Origin: Tubiluchus corallicola
Lineage: Eukaryota; Priapulida; Priapulimorpha; Priapulimorphida; Tubiluchidae
Reading direction: 5' to 3'
Length of the DNA: 64,000 nt
Assembly (NCBI GenBank): GCA_030141605.1
Contig: JAQGDQ010000530.1
Span: 62,001-126,000, forward strand
Numbering within the stretch: the stretch's first letter is position 1; each line of letters starts with the position of its first letter. The translations under genes were made by a program, and so were the position numbers. The notes below the pieces were generated by a model. The model was not told where the DNA came from. It did no database searches and saw nothing but the letters and a program-made list of their open reading frames with translations. Positions 47,641 to 64,000 of the stretch are shown in pieces.

Positions 47641-49385
47641 CGTTTCCTGTGCTTTAAACAAAATCAACTATTACAAAAATAATTATCAATGCTTAACTGC
47701 GTAGAGAGACAGTTAATTCTTGTATTTTGACTTTAACTTTGACTGTACGTAGATTCCAACCTCTAGAACATTTTAATCATAATGCATTATGACTTAAATA
47801 AGGCAAGGATAGCCAGCAGGCATTCAACTGGAAAAACAGTGAAATCGAATCAGCCGTGTGGTATACTCTGAGGTCGGTGACAGTCAAGCGATTCTAATCT
47901 CAAGCAAGTTTAATAAATTCTGGACAGCGTTCTTCCCCCTTGGTCATTGAGTTTGTGCCGTGCACTTTTACAATTAAAAACAGAATTATTCAGAGTACCA
48001 GCAGCTGCCGGTAAAGCTGTTTTAAGAATACATTTCACGGGCTCCACTTATTTAACCACGTAACAGCAGCGGCAATGTTATCTTTACTCGTTGTGGCATA
48101 ATTAAGTCTTGTTTGTCATTATTGTTTGCATTGATTAATAAAGCAGTGGGTAATGGAGTGGAATTGCAAACAACGAATTTTTCAAGGCAACGAGATTAAG
48201 ATAAACAGCAGCGTAAAGGTAAAAAATAAAATAAAATCTTAGTAATTTGCTTACGCGATAGTGGTAAAACATCATTCTCTTTTTTTATTAAAGTTTGGAA
48301 TAATTTGCAGCAGTGATCTAGATAATGCTCATATACTGGTGATAGTGGTAAAACATCATTCTCTTTTTTTATTAAAGTTTGGAATAATTTGCAGCAGTGG
48401 TCTAGATAATGCTCATATACTGGTGATAGTGGTAAAACATCATTCTCTTTTTTTAACAAAGATTGGAATAATTTGCGACAGTGGTCTAGATAATGCTCAT
48501 ATACTGGTGATAGTGGTAAAACATCATTCTCTTTTTTTATTAAAGTTTGGAATAATTTGTGGCAGTGGTCTAGATAATGCGCATATACTGGTGATAGTGG
48601 TAAAACATCATTCTCTTTTTTCATTAAAGATTGGAATAATTTGTGGCAGTGTTCTAGATAATGCGCATATACTGGTGATAGTGGTAAAACATCATTCTCT
48701 TTTTTCATTAAAGATTGGAATAATTTGTGGCAGTGTTCTAGATAATGCGCATATACTGGTGATAGTGGTAAAACATCATTCTCTTTTTTCATTAAAGATT
48801 GGAATAATTTGTGGCAGTGTTCTAGATAATACTCATATACTGGTGATAGTGGTAAAACATTATTCTCTTTTTTTATTAAAGATTGGAATAATTTGAGGCA
48901 GTGTTCTAGGTAATACTCATATACTGGTGATAGTGGTAAAACATCATTCTCTTTTTTCATTAAAGATTGGAATAATTTGTGGCAGTGGTCTAGATAATGC
49001 GCATATACTGGTGATAGTGGTAAAACATCATTCTCTTTTTTTATTAAAGATTGGAATAATTTGAGGCAGTGTTCTAGATAATGCTCATATACTGGTGATA
49101 GTGGTAAAACATCATTCTCTTTTTTTATTAAAGATTGGAATAATTTGAGGCAGTGTTCTAGATAATACTCATATACTGGTGATAGTGGTAAAACATTATT
49201 CTCTTTTTTTATTAAAGATTGGAATAATTTGAGGCAGTGTTCTAGGTAATACTCATATACTGGTGATAGTGGTAAAACATCATTCTCTTTTTTCATTAAA
49301 TATTGGAATAATTTGTGGCAGTGGTCTAGATAATGCTCATATACTGGTGATAGTGGTAAAACATCATTCTCTTTTTTTATTAAAG

Positions 49386-60222
<10,837 letters not shown>

Positions 60223-60235
60223 AGTTTGAATAATC

Positions 60236-62396
60236 ATGCAAGTCGTTGGAGCACTTTTTCTGGTAAGTCAAGTGAGCATGTTGGAACACGTGTAGCAACT
60301 TAAGCGTCCAGAATACGTTATGCGTTAATACGTAAAAACTAATTTATCTTGTTTTCAGGGAACCTGTTTATTAGACCTGCTTAATGCGTTATTTCTCTGC
60401 ACCTTTTCCTATTGATTAATACGCAGCTGGATATTGATAAAGTGGCGTTTGGGTAGCATCCTATCCTTATGCGTATGCGTTATCCAACCGCGGAATAGTT
60501 GCGGAATAAAAAATCAACAGGAAATAACTGCAGAAAACAACACATAACGCAGCTCTGTTGCATTGAAAATAATATAACCGATTTTACCTATTTCGCAGCC
60601 CTCATAACGCATGCGCATTCCGGATGTTACACAAATGCGGGGTTTACCAGACGTCCAGAATGCGTTATGCATTATTGCGTAAAAGCCACTTTATACTGTT
60701 TTCAATAAGCCCGTTAATGCGTTATTGTTTCCGCAGCTTTTCGTATCAATTTATACGCAGCTGGATACGGATAACGCATAACGCATTCCAGGTGTCTAGT
60801 AAACGCCACATTAGACTGGCGCAGTAAAAGTTTGTTTAACGATGAGTAATTTACCTTTAAATTTAGTTTAGAGAATTGTAACCAATTATAATCGTCATAC
60901 AGACGTCAGTACATCATAGAAGGACATTCTGACAAAAAATTTACAAATTTTGATGATCTTTACAGTCACGGGGCTTGATTTGTCCCTTTTTACATTGCAG
61001 GTTTTGTTTGTTTCGCTATGGAATCTAAGAAAATGTATTGAAGAAATCAAAAATGAGGGTAAGTACAGGAAACTAACCTGCGCCTGAATATGTGTGTTAA
61101 GATTAATATAAGACTAGCAAAAAATTTTGAGTATAAATCCACTTATAATCAATAATGCGCGAACACCCTATTATAGTGTTCATTTGTTTATCTAACAGAA
61201 AGCCAGCAGCAGCTTTTACTGAAGTAAAAATTACAGACAGAGTACAATAGAATGACGTCAGAACAATGCAAACGTCACTGTAGCTTCTAAGCGAGAAACG
61301 CGGAAAATGGAACCTTTAATCAACTCGCCCACTCCTCCTGGTGGAGGCGTCCTGAAATGTGTCCCTTACCATCGTGTAGCCCCGTTCCTCCTCTTTCCAA
61401 ACAGCTATATATCATCTCCGAAGAGCCCCACCAGGCGCAGGTAGAACGTTTTTCCTACAGGATGCTCGGTCAAAATTTGGAAAACATCGAAAGTTGGGTC
61501 CGGTAAAATGCCCGTTACGGGACGCCGTGGCCCACCTCCACGCGAATCCCCACCCCGGCTCATTCCCGCTCTTCAGAAATAAGAGGTATAAGTTTAGTGA
61601 AAAATGGTCAAAAAGGGCAGTTTTTGTAATTCCCCCCGTTTCTCCCCTCTGGCCTCAATTTGAAAAATAAACCATCAATGAGACCACATTAGACCGAGAC
61701 TTTTCGTTTGATATCTAGATCGCCGAAAATGGTGCCGTCATCGGAACTGTAGCCTTTAATCTTACATAAATATATATATATATATATATATACCGCTGAG
61801 TTACACCATTACAGTGACAGTGTGCATAGTGTATTAGGGAGGCATCCAGTAAAATGTATTTTAAAAGCTATTTATCTGTAAAATTATTGTCAAAACTGAG
61901 CTAGATTAACCTTACTACCTATCGTGCACACAATGCCATTACCAAGAGTAAATGCAACGGAAGACTGATTTTAAAAGTTACGTTTCATAACTTTGTTTAT
62001 ATTTGTGTTAATCATTACATTCTGGGTGCAAATGAACCCTGTCATTCTACGAGTCCCTTAGGCCCTTACACAGTTTTTTCTGCAAAAGCATTTGTCCCAT
62101 TCCACCACGCATCACCCACATCAGCAATGAGATTACATACCAAGATTACTGAGAAGGCATACACGATATGAAATGTATGAAACATATGATTTCAGCCATA
62201 TGGTATATATACATACATAGTGGCCTAAGTCTTTTACTATTTTTTCATTTTTTCAGTTGATTTTGTTTCCTGTAAATGGTTAGACAGTTTCATGAGCGTA
62301 CACACTGGTGAATCACCTGGAGGCAATAAAGTTGTGTTTAGGTCCGGAATAAGAGGGCCAAATCATCCATTAATTAAAGAAGTCACTCATTGTTTG
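60236..62396 (+). CDS. 5' part of an unrecognised gene with signal peptide or signal anchor
   Basis: Exons 60236-60262 (ATG 60236, nine codons, donor TTTCTG|GTAAGTC), 61001-61058 (acceptor TACATTGCAG, donor GAGG|GTAAGT) and 62257-62396 (acceptor TTTTTTCAG, donor TGTTTG|GTGAGT). Phases agree. The protein starts MQVVGALFLVLFVSLWNLRK, a hydrophobic leader, followed by ECIEEIKNEVDF-like acidic sequence (read CIEEIKNE|VDFVSCKW), then LDSFMSVHTGESPGGNKVVF and RSGIRGPNHPLIKEVTHCL. The gene continues beyond 62396; no later exon before 64000 was recognised. No family recognised; the leader suggests a secreted, lumenal or type II membrane protein. Confidence 0.55.
60295..60815. mobile_element. Two related AACGCATAACGCATT-type repeats, the second with inverted ends
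   Basis: TCCAGAATACGTTATGCGTT (about 60308) and TCCAGAATGCGTTATGCATT (about 60654) start two diverged direct copies; each contains TACGCAGCTGGAT(A/G)T or C. The second copy is bounded by GTTTACCAGACGTCCAGAAT and its imperfect inverse CATTCCAGGTGTCTAGTAAAC (about 60640-60810). Likely a small non-autonomous DNA element; no clear target duplication. Confidence 0.55.
61370..61740. repeat. GC-richer dispersed repeat, related to 12220-12490
   Basis: CCCCGTTTCTCCCC, AATAAACCATCAATGAGACC and ACATTAGACCGAGA match the 12400-12470 segment. The region 61320-61570 is unusually GC-rich for this window. Class unknown. Confidence 0.45.
61766..61794. repeat. (TA)n microsatellite
   Basis: About 26 bp of alternating TA in an intron of the unrecognised downstream gene. 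Confidence 0.9.
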
Positions 62397-62475
62397 GTGA
62401 GTATATCATTTTTTTAACTAAATCATTCATAGGATACGAAGAATAATCCACAAAAGATACTGCAAATGATAAATA

Positions 62476-62621
62476 CAGTCAAACCTCGTTATAGCGCCCC
62501 CTTTGTAAGGCCAATCTAGCTTAACGCCCAAATTTGCATGGACATGTATGAATTAATTTACCTATCTATAACGCCAACTTTTTTGCTGTCCCAAAGTAAG
62601 CAGTATAAAGAGGTTTAACTG
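62476..62621. mobile_element. Tc1/mariner (pogo/Tigger-like) MITE, 146 bp
   Basis: Termini CAGTCAAACCTCGTTATAGC and GCAGTATAAAGAGGTTTAACTG are imperfect inverted repeats of the CAGTNAAACCTC type. A TA precedes the left end; the right flank is TT, so one side of the TA duplication may be mutated. No coding capacity. Confidence 0.75.
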
Positions 62622-62704
62622 TTCACAAAATGTTTGTAGAATTTTCTTTCTAGTCACACTTTTTCTCTACAAATTATCTTAATTCAATATTATATAACTT
62701 CTTG

Positions 62705-62875
62705 TTGTTGTTGTGATTCTTCTTTTTCTTCTTCTTCTTCTTCTTGTTATTTTTCTTCTCCTTCTTCTTCTTCTTTCTCCTCTTGTTGTTGTTTTTCTTC
62801 TTCTTTTTCTCCTTCTTCCTTTTCTTCTTCTTCTTGTTTTTCTTCTCCGTCTAGTTTTTTTCTTCTTCTTTAACC
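62705..62875. repeat. (TTC)n-rich low-complexity tract
   Basis: Imperfect CTTCTT/TTGTTG tract; the Leu/Phe-rich frame over it is an artefact. Confidence 0.9.
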
Positions 62876-62879
62876 GTAA

Positions 62880-63670
62880 AGCGAATTATGTTACATTTAT
62901 TTAGAGATTTGAGTTTTCTTGTGTTTTACTTTCACACGATTTGGGAAAAGGCAACATTCTGCTTGTTTAACATGTTAAACGAAGAATGACGAATGAGAAA
63001 AAGAAAATGGCAATTTGTGTTTTCCGTTTCATGCATAGAAATAACTCTTTAGTAATAAAATCAACACAAACGGCAAGATACAATGTATAATATCCGTTGT
63101 CAGTGGTTACAAAAACAACTTTTAATAGTACACAAAAATTGAATAGTTAAATTTAACTGAACTAGTAGAGAATTTATCATGTTTTCAATATTTAGCGTGG
63201 AAATCACGTGCGCCTCGTACATCTTGTAATATTGATGGGGGTTTTATCGAAGCAAATCACTCTGAACTGCCTAGATATTTACCGAACCTTCACGACGCTT
63301 AATACATTAGATGATTGGAGCTATCCTGAAAGACAGAGTGCATGCAAAAATGAAAGAAGAACATAAGATTGATCGGAATTCAAAAAACAAGATGGAGAGA
63401 CATCTGCTAGACGTAGACAAGAATCTTCAGTGTTCAACAATGATCTCACAGAATCACTGTTCAGATCATAACTAGTATAAGACCTCTCGATATTGCAGAT
63501 GTGTGAGATGTTTGAAGCTTCCACGTTAAATAAGAGACCATTAGACCTTAGAGGACAAAAGGGGGACAAAAGTAGGTTTCAGAAAAGTCGCCTTAATAAA
63601 TATATTATTTTATAGCATACTACGTAGTACTACGTATATCGTACTCGCCTTGAAAAGATTTTTTGCTTGT
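62880..63670. other. Intron or 3' region of the last gene, nothing recognised
   Basis: The minus-strand frame at 63321-63569 has no recognisable domain or splice context. I see no supported exon. Confidence 0.35.
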
Positions 63671-63671
63671 T

Positions 63672-63900
63672 TCATTTTAAATCTCCCGCATTACTGTTCC
63701 GACCGCGTCATTACATGACGTCATATACGCACATCAGGGGAAGAAAGGTAAATGTTAACTTGTCAAAGTTGCTGCGTCATCGCGGCAGTTTAAATTTACA
63801 TGTTTCATATAGCATTACTGCCGACTTAAGCCCTGTATGCAAAAAGGCAGTATATAAGTGGTACAAAATTTCAAGACGAATTTTTTAGCTTTGTGTAAAT
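63672..63900 (+). repeat. Dispersed repeat family C and the TGACGTCA-containing repeat, joined
   Basis: 63675-63722 matches 26268-26338 reversed, and 63775-63890 matches 24940-25075 reversed. The joined arrangement suggests both pieces belong to one larger element of which other loci keep only parts. Confidence 0.6.
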
Positions 63901-64000
63901 AGAACTAGTGCTTTAAATACAACAATCAACATAAGCCATCTGTAAGGCTTTTGTCGGAAACTGCAAATGACGAGTTACGTAATGTAGCAGATGAGGACAG

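Larger units (their letters stand above)
45890..48250. promoter_or_regulatory. Divergent interval between TTLL-like and MTAP genes
   Basis: The two genes point away from each other across this interval, so it should hold the promoter of at least one of them and MTAP exon 1. I could not identify exon 1 (a short exon encoding the residues before the IGII loop), nor a convincing core promoter. The interval is occupied by a hAT MITE (46819-47204) and a family C repeat (47280-47640). Confidence 0.3.

Noticed and set aside
62713-62904. Leu/Phe-rich small membrane protein
   Set aside because: Translation of a TTC/TTG low-complexity tract.

Overview
This is metazoan nuclear DNA: AT-rich, with genes split into short exons by GT-AG introns and a heavy load of simple repeats, satellites and transposon remnants. 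I could place it no lower than an invertebrate animal. All exon models were spliced by eye, using similarity to known families, splice consensus and matching reading phases.

Layout. (1) 1347-14205, minus strand: a seven-exon gene for an unrecognised protein of about 1174 residues. It is acidic and Ser-rich, has an RFQV motif, a duplicated ADSLFYIRK motif, a Cys-rich stretch, a coiled coil and a C-terminal transmembrane segment. (2) 14.2-22.9 kb: intergenic DNA with a complete hAT-type MITE and one possible orphan first exon. (3) 22966-45886, minus strand: a thirteen-exon tubulin-tyrosine-ligase-like gene closest to TTLL4 as I recall that family. Its core domain is complete but divergent, and its proposed first exon encodes a hydrophobic leader. 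Its introns hold an 18-copy 83-bp satellite, a 4-copy 70-bp repeat, several minisatellites, MITEs and a dead non-LTR retrotransposon. (4) 49386-60222, plus strand: S-methyl-5'-thioadenosine phosphorylase (MTAP), exons 2-9; exon 1 was not found. (5) From 60236, plus strand: the 5' end of another unrecognised gene with a signal peptide or signal anchor, running off the window.

Most unusual point: the 84-bp tandem array at 48257-49430 is a 14-fold expansion of the intron/exon junction of MTAP exon 2. Every unit carries a polypyrimidine tract, a 3' splice site and a copy of the codons for the phosphate-binding loop. Only the last unit continues into the rest of the exon. The antisense strand is open through all 14 copies (424 codons), while the sense frame is stopped by TGA in four of them.

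Other points of note: a dispersed repeat copy supplies the 5' splice site of one TTLL exon; the MTAP stop codon and the next gene's start codon lie 13 bp apart in what may be one exon; and several repeat families (called A, B, C and G here) recur in both orientations. The TTLL-like and MTAP genes are divergently transcribed from the 45.9-48.2 kb interval, which holds an inserted hAT MITE. The genes show no common pathway; they are ordinary chromosomal neighbours.
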